Source of the DNA: CALXSC01 sp964493475
Lineage (GTDB): Bacteria > Pseudomonadota > Alphaproteobacteria > Rickettsiales > UBA1997
Reading direction: 5' to 3'
DNA length: 34,343 nucleotides
NCBI GenBank assembly: GCA_964493475.1
Contig: CAZBNS010000005.1
Coordinates: 1 to 34,343, forward strand
Within the stretch, counting starts at the first letter, position 1. Every line of letters begins with the position of its first letter. The translations under genes and the position numbers were made by a program. The notes beneath the pieces were generated by a model, which did not search any database, was not told where the DNA came from, and was given only the letters and a program-made list of their open reading frames with translations. Shown here piece after piece: positions 24,228-31,809 of the stretch.

Positions 24228-25727
24228 ATGAAAAAAACCATTGTCATTAATTTAGGAAATAAAGGTGTTATTTTATCGCTAAAACGTGGTGATATTATCT
24301 TGGAACAGGTGTTCTTGGATGGATTGGATCAAGAAAGCATAGGGGATGTAAATGAGTTTTTTTATAAAAACCGCAGGCTAGATGCTTATATAATGCTTGA
24401 TACTGTTGCCCAAAATTATAACTATAAAATTTTCCCGCATTTGAATTATTTTGATTTAATTAGAATAGCCAATAGACGATTTCAAAATGAAATTCCAAAA
24501 AATGATTTAAAATATAAAAAATTTTTGTATAGAAACAGCTCTGACAAAAAAAGTGTTTATTTATTCGTTTCCGCTAGTACTGATTCGCCTTTAAGAGAGT
24601 GGTTGACTTATTTTGAAACAATAAAGAATAATTTATTAGGAATTTTTATGGTTCCGTTTGAAACAGTGAGTTTTGCAAAACATATACTGATTTCAATCGG
24701 ATTAAAAAATATTATAAAGACTAAAAATAAGTGGATTTTAATAACTTTTAATGACAGGGTAAGTGATCTTAGACAGGTTGTAATCTACAATAATAATTTA
24801 GCTTTTACCAGATTAATTTCTCTTGAGTCGGCTGGAAATGATTTGGCTGAATTCATGAGAAATGATACAATTAGAACCAGCGAATATATTAAAAGGTTTG
24901 ATACGGACTTTGTATTTGATAAATTGACTATAATCACTATTTTAGATGAGAGCAATAAGGAAAAATTGAAAACTCTAAAAGTTGAAAATGCTAAAGTTCT
25001 AAATTTTACGCCATATGAAATTGCAAAATTTTTAAAAATAAATAAATCAATTGCTAAAGACGAAAAGTTTTTAGACTTAATTTTAAATATATTCGTACTA
25101 AAAAATAGAAGCAGAGTTAGATTTAGCAATAAAAAAATTAATATTATTTTCCATTTAACAATTTTGGCTAATGCTTTTAAAAGACTTGTTTTTCTTTCTT
25201 TCTTAATGTGTTTTTTTGCTATTATTATCTTTGCTATTGTTAATATAAATTTTAACTCAAAAGTATCCTTACTAGAAGAACAATTGGCAGACAGCAAGAA
25301 TATATTGCAAAGCAAGTCAAAAGAAGAATTTGGTATGGAATCAAAAGAAGTTGATAAAATTGTAGATGCTGGTTCTGTGAGGGACGCTATAAATGCTAAT
25401 TCTATTGATCCGATGACTAGTTTTGAAAAATTTTATAGGGCGCAAGGCGATGCAAGTCTAGCTTATGATTTGAAATGGGGGTTAGACAGGTTTGATTATC
25501 AAAATGTTTCTGAAAGACCTAGTGCTAGAATAACATATAATGTGAGTTTGCTAAATCCAGATGGCAGTGCTAGTAAATTATTTGCTAAATATGATGAATT
25601 GAATTTAAGGCTTAAAAATATTTTTAAGAATGAATTAGTTTTTATTACTAAAATGCCAACAGACATTAATTTTGATAATAAATATTATACGCATCCAATT
25701 AAAATAGATATTATGGAGAGAAAATAG
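24228..25727 (+). CDS. GspL/PilM-PilN-like membrane protein (divergent)
   Basis: Residues 1-270 look like an actin-like ATPase-type fold as in PilM or the cytoplasmic part of GspL. There is an opening strand KKTIVINLGNKGVILSLKRG, and in the middle a pattern NNNLAFTRLISLESAGNDLAEFMRNDTIRTSEYIKRF, similar to the PilM segment where the filament protein is read. No strong phosphate-loop is seen. One membrane helix lies at about 318-345, followed by a coiled-coil stretch (VSLLEEQLADSKNILQSKSK) and a C-terminal periplasmic domain with a ferredoxin-like strand pattern. This is PilM and PilN fused in one chain, the architecture of GspL. Two similar-style genes follow. A TATAAT at 24211-24216 lies very near the ATG. 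The family call is by architecture, with low sequence certainty. Confidence 0.5.
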   Translation: MKKTIVINLGNKGVILSLKRGDIILEQVFLDGLDQESIGDVNEFFYKNRRLDAYIMLDTVAQNYNYKIFPHLNYFDLIRIANRRFQNEIPKNDLKYKKFLYRNSSDKKSVYLFVSASTDSPLREWLTYFETIKNNLLGIFMVPFETVSFAKHILISIGLKNIIKTKNKWILITFNDRVSDLRQVVIYNNNLAFTRLISLESAGNDLAEFMRNDTIRTSEYIKRFDTDFVFDKLTIITILDESNKEKLKTLKVENAKVLNFTPYEIAKFLKINKSIAKDEKFLDLILNIFVLKNRSRVRFSNKKINIIFHLTILANAFKRLVFLSFLMCFFAIIIFAIVNINFNSKVSLLEEQLADSKNILQSKSKEEFGMESKEVDKIVDAGSVRDAINANSIDPMTSFEKFYRAQGDASLAYDLKWGLDRFDYQNVSERPSARITYNVSLLNPDGSASKLFAKYDELNLRLKNIFKNELVFITKMPTDINFDNKYYTHPIKIDIMERK

Positions 25728-25733
25728 ATTATT

Positions 25734-26390
25734 ATGATGGAAGAAACAGTAAAAAAAACAGCAAAGAAAAAGGGCAAAATAAATAAGTTATTTAGCAAAA
25801 TCACTATATATCTTTCCATATCTATTGTATTTTTAATTCTCTTTTTACTAATATTAGATTTTTACTCTCAAAAAAGAGCAACTCTTCAGCAGGAAATTAA
25901 TGTTTTAGAAAAACAAAATGCAAGCATATCCGCCCAGATTAGCGACATTATAAATAAATCTATTGCAGCAAAGACCTATATAAAAATTTGGAATGAAGAA
26001 TTTTCAAAAGAACAGAAAGAATTAAAAGGCATTAATACCACAAATACTTATGCAAAAATATTAGAGATTGCCAAAGACAGCAAATTAGTTAATGTATCAG
26101 TAAATTTTTCGCCATTAATTCTTGCTAGCGGTGTATTTGAGAAACAAAATATTAAGGTTTTTACTACAGCTGCCGTTATAAAGTTTAGCACTATTACTGA
26201 TATTGATGTTTTAAATTTTTTAGATAATCTAAAAAGAGATCTCGGTTGTTTTGTAATTGTTCAAGATATGAGTTTGAAAAGAACTAGAAAAATTGATGAT
26301 GAGTTCATAAAGATGCTTAATACTGGTAATGTTATTACTGCGGTTGATGGCGAAATTAGAGTTAGATTATATGGTTTAGAAGCAAAATGA
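25734..26390 (+). CDS. PilO/GspM-like membrane protein (divergent)
   Basis: The 218 residues have a basic cytoplasmic N-terminus (about 1-24), one membrane helix (about 25-46), a coiled-coil segment (RATLQQEINVLEKQNASISAQISD, about 50-72), and a periplasmic alpha/beta domain ending near 215. This layout is that of PilO and GspM, which pair with PilN and GspL. It lies 6 bp after the GspL/PilM-N-like gene and overlaps the next by 4 bp (ATGA), so the three are one operon. There is a second in-frame ATG at 25737. The identification rests on topology and gene order, not on a clear signature. Confidence 0.45.
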   Translation: MMEETVKKTAKKKGKINKLFSKITIYLSISIVFLILFLLILDFYSQKRATLQQEINVLEKQNASISAQISDIINKSIAAKTYIKIWNEEFSKEQKELKGINTTNTYAKILEIAKDSKLVNVSVNFSPLILASGVFEKQNIKVFTTAAVIKFSTITDIDVLNFLDNLKRDLGCFVIVQDMSLKRTRKIDDEFIKMLNTGNVITAVDGEIRVRLYGLEAK

Positions 26391-27127
26391 TAAAAAAAAT
26401 ATTTTTGATATTATTGGCATTATTTCTAGCAAGCAATTCTTTTGCTGGAAGTGCTTCTTTAAATAATAATCAAAACCAAGTGAGTGATGCTGTCCCTGCT
26501 GATACAGGGTTAAATTTAAAAAATAAGACATCTGTAAATTATTATCAGATCTTTAAATCTGTTATGTTCTCAACAAAGGATGTTGATGATATATCAAAAA
26601 CTTTGCCAAGATTTAAGTATTTGAGTGAATTTAAACAAGAAGATGAAGATCCGCAGGAAGCTCTTAAAAGGATTGATGTAAAACAAAAAAGTATTTTCAA
26701 TTTTGGCGAGGGAAATATTTATATTTATTTGAATTCAATAATGTATGCTTCAAAAAATGAATGGTCTATTTGGGTAAGTGGAAATAAGATAACAAATTTA
26801 ACTAATGAAGGTGATGGAGATATAAAGGTATTAGACATTTCCCCGTATTCAGTTAAATTAGCCTGGACTTTTGACTTAAATCAGTGGGAAGTAATTAATC
26901 CAAATAAATTAATTCCGGAATCAAACTACACTATTAAAGACAATACAGTAGTTCTAAGATTTCTTCTAAGTCCTAATCAATCATTTCTTCCTGCTACAAA
27001 TCAGATAATAGAAGGAAGAATAAAAGAAGCACAAACTGTTAATGAGATAATTCCTCTTCAGCCAATTGATGATCGTAGTAAATCAAGGCAGGAACAGCCT
27101 AAAACATTTGATAACTTATTCTTTTAA
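26387..27127 (+). CDS. Exported protein, GspB/PilP-like candidate
   Basis: The 246-residue protein has a signal peptide (IKKIFLILLALFLASNSFAG, cleavage near residue 20). A Lys/Asp-rich spacer follows. A small beta domain at about 105-165 reads IYIYLNSIMYASKNEWSIW, then SGNKITN, then IKVLDISPYSVKLAW. This strand order, with LNSIMYxS and a later xVLxIxPxxVxL, is reminiscent of the GspB C-terminal or MshK/PilP homology-region domain, which links inner-membrane platforms to secretins. The C-terminus is hydrophilic. It overlaps the PilO-like gene by ATGA and completes the operon. I regard the assignment as tentative; a different periplasmic adaptor role is possible. Confidence 0.4.
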   Translation: MIKKIFLILLALFLASNSFAGSASLNNNQNQVSDAVPADTGLNLKNKTSVNYYQIFKSVMFSTKDVDDISKTLPRFKYLSEFKQEDEDPQEALKRIDVKQKSIFNFGEGNIYIYLNSIMYASKNEWSIWVSGNKITNLTNEGDGDIKVLDISPYSVKLAWTFDLNQWEVINPNKLIPESNYTIKDNTVVLRFLLSPNQSFLPATNQIIEGRIKEAQTVNEIIPLQPIDDRSKSRQEQPKTFDNLFF

Positions 27128-27155
27128 TTTACTTTTTAAAAAACCTTTGTATAAT
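27128..27155 (+). promoter_or_regulatory. Candidate promoter for the 27275 gene
   Basis: TTTACT (27128-27133) and a perfect TATAAT (27150-27155) are 16 bp apart, just past the stop of the previous operon. Confidence 0.5.
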
Positions 27156-27156
27156 T

Positions 27157-27210
27157 AAAATGACAAGTTTTGCGGAGTGTTATTAATAAAGTTATCAAGC
27201 ATGTCATTTT
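27157..27210. repeat. Inverted repeat in a leader
   Basis: AAAATGACA (27157-27165) and TGTCATTTT (27202-27210) are perfect inverted 9-mers separated by 36 bp, right after the candidate -10 box. They may form a stem in the 5' leader of the 27275 gene or be part of a terminator for the upstream operon; neither is supported by a T-run. Confidence 0.4.
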
Positions 27211-27274
27211 CTTTAAAATATTCCAGTTTCTTCTTAAAATATATTTTTTTAAATTTTATGTTTAGGAGGGTTTA

Positions 27275-28090
27275 GTGCTAAATTTTAAAGATATTAAAGA
27301 GAATTTTTTTATTAATTATTCTAAATATTGGATAGGATTTTTTATCCTTTTAATTATTTATTTTTTAAATAGTTATAGATCCTATCATTTTCAGACGAAT
27401 AAAATACCAAGGAACATTGAAAATGCGGTTTATATTGGAAGCGGTATTGTAATAAATAAAAACAACATAATAGTAAATAAAGAATTGCTTGATCAGGCTT
27501 GCATAGGACAATATAGCGGTCTTAAGGGAAATATTTTTGCAATTGATAAAAAACACACTATACAGGTTGTTCCGCTTGAAAGCAATTCCATTTTAAATAT
27601 TACAGTTTTAGGAACTAAAAGAAATGAGGACACATTTGACGCATATGCTTTATTTGATATAAACGACTCTAATGACAATATTAATGGAAAAATAATAGTT
27701 CCAAAGACTTTGAATAGAGGGGGATATTTTGATTTTAATAATGGAAGATTCTTTAAAGCAGACAATAGTCCTAATTTTTTTGTTTCCGTCAAGAACACAT
27801 CAGCAAAAGATGCACCACTAGGCATGCCAGTATTCAATAAAAACTATATTTTATTAGGTATTATTAAAAGTATTAGTGAAAATATTTTAAATGAATCCAA
27901 GAGAGATAAACTTTTAAACAATTCCAGCGTTCAAAAGACTTACTTTGTTAATGGAGTGGAGAATATTAAAAAATTTCTCGACAGCAAAAACATATCATAT
28001 TTCATGGCAAGTAGAGATTTCTATTTTGGCAGAGAAAAATATAATATAGAAAACTCATTAGTCAACATAATATGTATAGACAGATATTAA
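27275..28090 (+). CDS. Membrane-anchored trypsin-fold protein, catalytic residues missing
   Basis: The 271-residue protein has a membrane anchor at about 18-32. A region then resembles trypsin-like/DegP-type peptidases: IGSGIVINKNNIIVNKELLD (54-73) aligns with the GSGFVVNKDGYVVTNxHV strand pair, FDAYALFDI with YDLALLKI, and LGMPVFNKNYILLGII with NSGGPVFNxxGxxVGI. The His position is occupied by Glu70 and the Ser position by Leu, so it should be inactive as a serine peptidase; the Asp may be kept. It starts with GTG, supported by AGGAGGG 4 nt upstream, one of the best ribosome binding sites here. It probably serves as a binding or scaffold protein on the outer face of the inner membrane. The fold call is moderate. 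Confidence 0.5.
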   Translation: MLNFKDIKENFFINYSKYWIGFFILLIIYFLNSYRSYHFQTNKIPRNIENAVYIGSGIVINKNNIIVNKELLDQACIGQYSGLKGNIFAIDKKHTIQVVPLESNSILNITVLGTKRNEDTFDAYALFDINDSNDNINGKIIVPKTLNRGGYFDFNNGRFFKADNSPNFFVSVKNTSAKDAPLGMPVFNKNYILLGIIKSISENILNESKRDKLLNNSSVQKTYFVNGVENIKKFLDSKNISYFMASRDFYFGREKYNIENSLVNIICIDRY

Positions 28091-28168
28091 TAAGCCGACT
28101 TCCCATCTAATTTCTCAACAAATAAAAGCATTAAGTATAATAAATTATTTCTGTAATAGTAAATCCAT

Positions 28169-28819
28169 TTATTTTAAAAAGTTATCTATCAGTTTTAAAG
28201 CTAATGCTTGTCCAAAAGCCAATATCGTCCATACTACAAAAACACTTGCAAATCCTATAGCAAAACCAAATATTATAATTAGCCCATCTTTATTTAATAG
28301 TCCAAATGATATCATAATCATTGCAAGTCCCGGTACAAAATTTGCAAATATAATTGGAGTTAAAGATATTGCTGCCAATACAAATAGAATGAGCCCAATA
28401 ATTTTTTCAGCAATATCAGAATTCATAAAAGTCAGCCTTCTTCTAGTAAATTTTTCCAATTTTGACAAATATAAAGACGATTTTCCAACTATCATCGCCA
28501 ATGTAGTTCGTTTAATACTTTTTTCAGTTATAAACTTTGGCAACCAAACCTCACGAAAACCAACAATCATTTGCACAGAAAAAAACATTATAATTAATGC
28601 AGAAATTGTCGCTATAGGTGGCGGCGTCGGAATAATTATTATTATACTAAAAATTAAATTTAATAAAGCAAATCCGCCACTGTCAACTGATTTTAATAAA
28701 ATTCCTATTTTAATGTTATCTTCTACATTTTTATTATAAATTCTATTCAGAATATTTGAAGCAGTTTCTAATTCGCCATCTTTAGCAATATCATTTTGGT
28801 TATTTTTCCTCTCCTGCAT
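28169..28819 (-). CDS. ExoD-family membrane protein
   Basis: The 216 residues match the ExoD (exopolysaccharide synthesis) family in layout. There is a cytoplasmic N-terminus, a GGFALLNLIFSIIIIIPTPPP segment in which the Pro-rich turn after helix 1 is characteristic, and the FFSVQMIVGFREVWLPKFI motif. A RRRLTF basic loop follows, then three further helices (about 130-150, 152-172, 180-205) containing PIIFANFVPGLAMIMISFGLLNKDGL. In Rhizobium ExoD affects polysaccharide production and alkaline growth; the biochemical role is unclear. No polysaccharide cluster is visible nearby. It lies downstream of the tRNA-Gln gene on the same strand. Confidence 0.82.
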   Translation of the reverse strand: MQERKNNQNDIAKDGELETASNILNRIYNKNVEDNIKIGILLKSVDSGGFALLNLIFSIIIIIPTPPPIATISALIIMFFSVQMIVGFREVWLPKFITEKSIKRTTLAMIVGKSSLYLSKLEKFTRRRLTFMNSDIAEKIIGLILFVLAAISLTPIIFANFVPGLAMIMISFGLLNKDGLIIIFGFAIGFASVFVVWTILAFGQALALKLIDNFLK

Positions 28820-28849
28820 AATTTACATACTTCAATTAGATGACGGAAA

Positions 28850-28924
28850 TGGCTGGGCTGGAGGGATTCGAACCATCGCATGACTGGATCAAAACCAGTT
28901 GCCTTACCACTTGGCTACAGCCCA
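28850..28924 (-). tRNA. tRNA-Gln (anticodon TTG), CCA encoded
   Basis: Read on the minus strand, acceptor arms TGGGCTG and CAGCCCA pair fully, followed by discriminator G and encoded CCA (28850-28852). The anticodon stem ACTGG/CCAGT encloses the loop TTTTGAT with anticodon TTG. The T arm has GGTTCGAATCC. The U1-A72 pair and G73 are glutamine identity features. Confidence 0.95.
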
Positions 28925-28944
28925 ACATAAATTCTTGCTTGATA

Positions 28945-28972
28945 TCATTACATTTTACAAAATAGAAGTCAA
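28945..28972 (-). promoter_or_regulatory. Candidate promoter for tRNA-Gln
   Basis: Minus-strand TTGACT (28967-28972) and TAATGA (28945-28950) have a 16-bp spacer, 20 bp before the mature tRNA 5' end. Confidence 0.45.
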
Positions 28973-29063
28973 TAAAAATTATTATTTAAAATGGCAATAA
29001 AACACTTTTGCACTTGCCATTGCAGTATTATGTTTTTATCAATTTATAGTATATTATTGCGGC

Positions 29064-29094
29064 GCTAGTTTCCCATTGTTATAAGGGGAGCTAC
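29064..29094. repeat. Short derivative of the palindromic element
   Basis: GCTAGTTTCCC...AAGGGGAGCTAC keeps the outer arms of the 71-bp element around a deleted centre. It lies within the 504-bp stretch 28925-29428, which otherwise holds only the tRNA promoter, AT-rich sequence and a short ORF. Confidence 0.4.
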
Positions 29095-29296
29095 AAAATA
29101 TGAATTATAAAATAATTAACAAATTATAGATAATATTAGAGATAATTATATTTATAGCTAAAATTTCTTTTATAAAATTTAATAAGTACATATTGCGAAT
29201 TAAATAAATAAAACTAGCATTATTTTACAAAGTATATTATAATACTTCAGTTAAGATATATTTATTAATAAGTGCAATAGGAAAAATAACTGGGAA

Positions 29297-29413
29297 GTGA
29301 TATATTACAATAAAAAACTCAATCCATTAACGCTAGAAGAATATAAGTCTGAAGAATGTATAAAGGCATTTCAGAAATACTGGAACAAAATTCTAATAAA
29401 AAAATTGAGTTAG
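29297..29413 (+). CDS. Short ORF of 38 aa, possibly a gene remnant
   Basis: A GTG at 29297 opens 38 codons to a TAG at 29411-29413, reading MIYYNKKLNPLTLEEYKSEE and then CIKAFQKYWNKILIKKLS. The composition looks protein-like (Tyr, Lys, Glu, Trp) rather than random, but I do not recognise it. No ribosome binding site is evident, and the frame is open further upstream without a start. It ends 15 bp before the GIY-YIG gene. It may be a leader peptide or the tail of a decayed gene. Confidence 0.25.
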   Translation: MIYYNKKLNPLTLEEYKSEECIKAFQKYWNKILIKKLS

Positions 29414-29428
29414 CCAGATTAAGTCATA

Positions 29429-29725
29429 ATGAAACAACACAACTTTTATATTTATATACTATCCAACAAAAAGAACGGAACTTTATATATAGGTATGACT
29501 AATGATCTTATAAGAAGAGTATCAGAACATAAATCAAAAATAATAAAAGGTTTTACTAGTAAATATAATATAGATAAACTTGTATATTACGAACAAACAA
29601 ATTCTGTAGAAGGCGCAATTACAAAAGAAAAACAAATGAAAAAATGGGAAAGAAGCTGGAAAATAAAAAGAATTGAAGAAAACAATCCAGAATGGAGAGA
29701 TTTATATACTGATTTGTTTAAATAA
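29429..29725 (+). CDS. GIY-YIG domain protein (UPF0213/YhbQ-like)
   Basis: This 98-residue stand-alone GIY-YIG nuclease domain opens with FYIYILSNKKNGTLYIGMTN. This gives the two signature strands (YIY...LYIG), followed by DLIRRVSEHKS, with Arg and His at the catalytic helix, and YEQTNSVEGAITKEKQMKKW containing the metal-binding Glu. The end NPEWRDLY is typical of this small family. Single-domain members occur in many copies in some genomes and are often mobile or near repeats; here an inverted-repeat element follows by 24 bp. The natural substrate is unknown. Confidence 0.9.
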   Translation: MKQHNFYIYILSNKKNGTLYIGMTNDLIRRVSEHKSKIIKGFTSKYNIDKLVYYEQTNSVEGAITKEKQMKKWERSWKIKRIEENNPEWRDLYTDLFK

Positions 29726-29748
29726 TACTTAAATAATCATTAAAACAC

Positions 29749-29891
29749 TGGATTCCCGCCTTCGCGGGAATGACAGTTCGTTGTTAGAATGACAGTTCCA
29801 TATAGTTCAGTGGTTGTTATTCCAGTCTACGCTTTTGTGGGAATGACACATAACAACTGGAGATTGTCATTCCCGCGAAGGCGGGAATCCA
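29749..29891. mobile_element. Inverted-repeat (MITE-like) element, 143 bp
   Basis: The 26-bp ends 29749-29774 and 29866-29891 are perfect inverted repeats. Each contains the smaller palindrome ATTCCCGC...GCGGGAAT. Between them lies a degenerate third copy (29818-29848, TTCCAGTCTACGC...GTGGGAATGAC). It is far richer in G+C than its surroundings. No ORF is inside. Such TGGATTCCCGC repeats are widespread in alphaproteobacterial endosymbiont genomes. It lies between the GIY-YIG and LysR genes and could also form a strong bidirectional terminator-like hairpin. Confidence 0.85.
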
Positions 29892-29927
29892 TTATAAACT
29901 TATTAAATATATAATAGTTAAGGCTTA

Positions 29928-30863
29928 TTATGTTAATTTTTTAAGTTCATTTATAACCCACAACATAGGTTCCGTTAAAAAACCATTTTTTAATTTCATA
30001 ACATTAAAAAATGCTTCATCTATTAAGTAATCTATATTTCTGCTCTCAATTTCAGAATTATCTAGATGGCTGTTTTTTAAGAATAACTCAGGAACGGTTG
30101 ATATATCGTCCGTTCTTTTTATTATTTCTAAAATAGTTTCAAAACTTACACCAATTGTTCTAATATTGCTTGTATTTGCATTGAAATGACCATAAACATT
30201 ACTATAAGTATTTGTTTCAATATTTCTTCTTAAAAATTTATAATTTTCTAAGTCTTTTTTAGTTATTTTCTTTTTTTTAGCTAATGGGTGGGATTTATTG
30301 AAAACTAAAGAAACATGACTTGACATAGATTTTATTGAATCTATTTCTACTGGTAATTTTTCTTTTGGAGCATTAATATAAAAAGCTAAATCAATTTCTT
30401 TGTTGATTAATTTTTCAATGGCTTCATCTTTTGGTATACTATATATATCTATTTTTAAATCTTTAAACTTTTTTAAATTTATCATTTTTTCTAATATTGG
30501 CGGAAAAATATAAGTTGCTGCCATTTGATGTAGTGCAATACTTAAATGAATGTTGTTAAAGTCTTTTAAATGTTCGTTAAAATTTTCAAAAAGACCATCA
30601 ATTCCATTCATATACTGAATAGCTTCTTTATAAAATAATTTGCCTTCTTTTGTAGGTTTTAATTTTTTATGTTGAGTTCTATCAAGTAATTTTATTCTCA
30701 AGTCTCTCTCTAGTGCAGTAATTTGTTTTGAAAGTGTGCATGGCTCAACATGAATTTTTTTAGATGCTTCTGTTATTGAATAATCTGATTGTGCTACAGC
30801 ACAAAAACCTCTCAATTGAACTAGCCTCGCTTTTTTGTAATAAAAATCTTTTTCTTTTAACAT
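29928..30863 (-). CDS. LysR-family transcriptional regulator
   Basis: The 311-residue protein has an N-terminal winged helix-turn-helix (about 14-75): LVQLRGFCAVAQSDYSITEASK, then LSKQITALERDLRIKLLDRTQHKKLKPTKEGKLFYKEA. This is the usual LysR pattern, including the A-x-x-L-x-x-S/T-Q-x-x-x-L-E-x-x-L helix in slightly altered form. An effector-binding domain of the periplasmic-binding-protein type follows (about 95-305), with IHLSIALHQMAATYIFPPIL and DLAFYINAP. No divergent partner gene of clear metabolic function is present: the next gene upstream is the low-complexity ORF, 236 bp away. LysR genes are rare in reduced intracellular genomes, so it may be acquired or tied to the neighbouring accessory ORF. 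Confidence 0.9.
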   Translation of the reverse strand: MLKEKDFYYKKARLVQLRGFCAVAQSDYSITEASKKIHVEPCTLSKQITALERDLRIKLLDRTQHKKLKPTKEGKLFYKEAIQYMNGIDGLFENFNEHLKDFNNIHLSIALHQMAATYIFPPILEKMINLKKFKDLKIDIYSIPKDEAIEKLINKEIDLAFYINAPKEKLPVEIDSIKSMSSHVSLVFNKSHPLAKKKKITKKDLENYKFLRRNIETNTYSNVYGHFNANTSNIRTIGVSFETILEIIKRTDDISTVPELFLKNSHLDNSEIESRNIDYLIDEAFFNVMKLKNGFLTEPMLWVINELKKLT

Positions 30864-31099
30864 AACTGAAAATACAGAAATAATAATTTCATAATATACA
30901 CTTTATTTCAATAATCAACCACATATATTCATAATTGTAATTAAATGTAATTTGTAATTAAACAATAAATTAATATGAAATGTATTATTATTACCTTTAA
31001 TAAGTATTTCGAATGCGATCGGAAGAAAGTTTATAACAAGAATTATGATTATGTTAATAATTATGGTTGTTGTAATTTAAAAATAACTATAATTAATGT

Positions 31100-31717
31100 A
31101 TGAATTGTAAAAACTATAAAACAAACAAATCTGCGTCTAATCACGCAACAACTCCTTCACTCAATGATAATATAAGCAATAATAACATCGTCAACAACAC
31201 CAACCTAACTAACACCACCAGCAAAATTAACGAGGACATCAACAACACAAGAAACATTAATGAGGACATTATCAAATCTAATGATAACATCATCCTCAAC
31301 ATCACTAACATTAATGACAACCTCTCTAACAACACTAGCAAGACCACCAACAACATTAATGACGACATCATCAATCACAACTACTTCCTCTCAATCATCG
31401 ACAATGACACTCACATCACAGAAGAAATGTATCTATCTGAAAAAGAATTTAAAATTCTAAATATAGCAGTTCAACATAATAGAGGTATTATTAATTTATT
31501 AAGCAATGTAGAAATAATACATGGTTTATTTAGAAAAGGATTGATTACTATATCAGATGATGAATTAGAAGTAGCAGTAGTGAGTGATATAATAGCATAT
31601 CTATTAAATCCAAAAACTACAGAAGACTTTTCAGAGAATCCATTTCTTGAAGAAAATAGACCAAATGGTTTCTTTAAGCTGTTTGGGAATAAGAGTATTT
31701 GTTTTTGCTGTTTGTAG
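31100..31717 (+). CDS. Low-complexity Asn/Thr/Asp protein with Cys-rich C-terminus
   Basis: I do not recognise this 205-residue protein. Residues about 10-112 are almost entirely Asn, Thr, Asp, Ile and Ser, built from loose repeats such as NINEDI, NINDNL and NINDDI. The coding strand there is C-rich and strikingly poor in G, unlike neighbouring genes. From about 112 a normal-looking helical domain follows (EEMYLSEKEFKILNIAVQHN, then DELEVAVVSDIIAYLL), and the chain ends KSICFCCL. There is no signal peptide. The Cys-rich end resembles lipidated (palmitoylated or Rab-type prenylated) eukaryotic tails, but it is not a canonical CaaX box. A host-directed effector is a possibility only. It lies divergent from the LysR gene and convergent with rarA. 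Confidence 0.55.
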   Translation: MNCKNYKTNKSASNHATTPSLNDNISNNNIVNNTNLTNTTSKINEDINNTRNINEDIIKSNDNIILNITNINDNLSNNTSKTTNNINDDIINHNYFLSIIDNDTHITEEMYLSEKEFKILNIAVQHNRGIINLLSNVEIIHGLFRKGLITISDDELEVAVVSDIIAYLLNPKTTEDFSENPFLEENRPNGFFKLFGNKSICFCCL

Positions 31718-31809
31718 ACTGAGGTATTTGTTGCAAGCTGGTTTGTAGCTCTCCTAAAATGTAAACCACTTACGCTTATATTGAAAAATAATCTATAATC
31801 TTGCTAATT

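Noticed and set aside
31141..31374. Minus-strand Leu/Met-rich ORF antisense to the Asn/Thr-rich gene
   Set aside because: The leucine-rich sequence is the complement of Asn/Asp/Thr codon repeats; the plus-strand frame extends into a normal-looking domain and the minus one does not.
31703..31717. Canonical CaaX prenylation box at the end of the 31100 protein
   Set aside because: The Cys residues are at positions -5, -3 and -2, so a Cys at -4 is missing; only a loose lipidation-like tail can be claimed.
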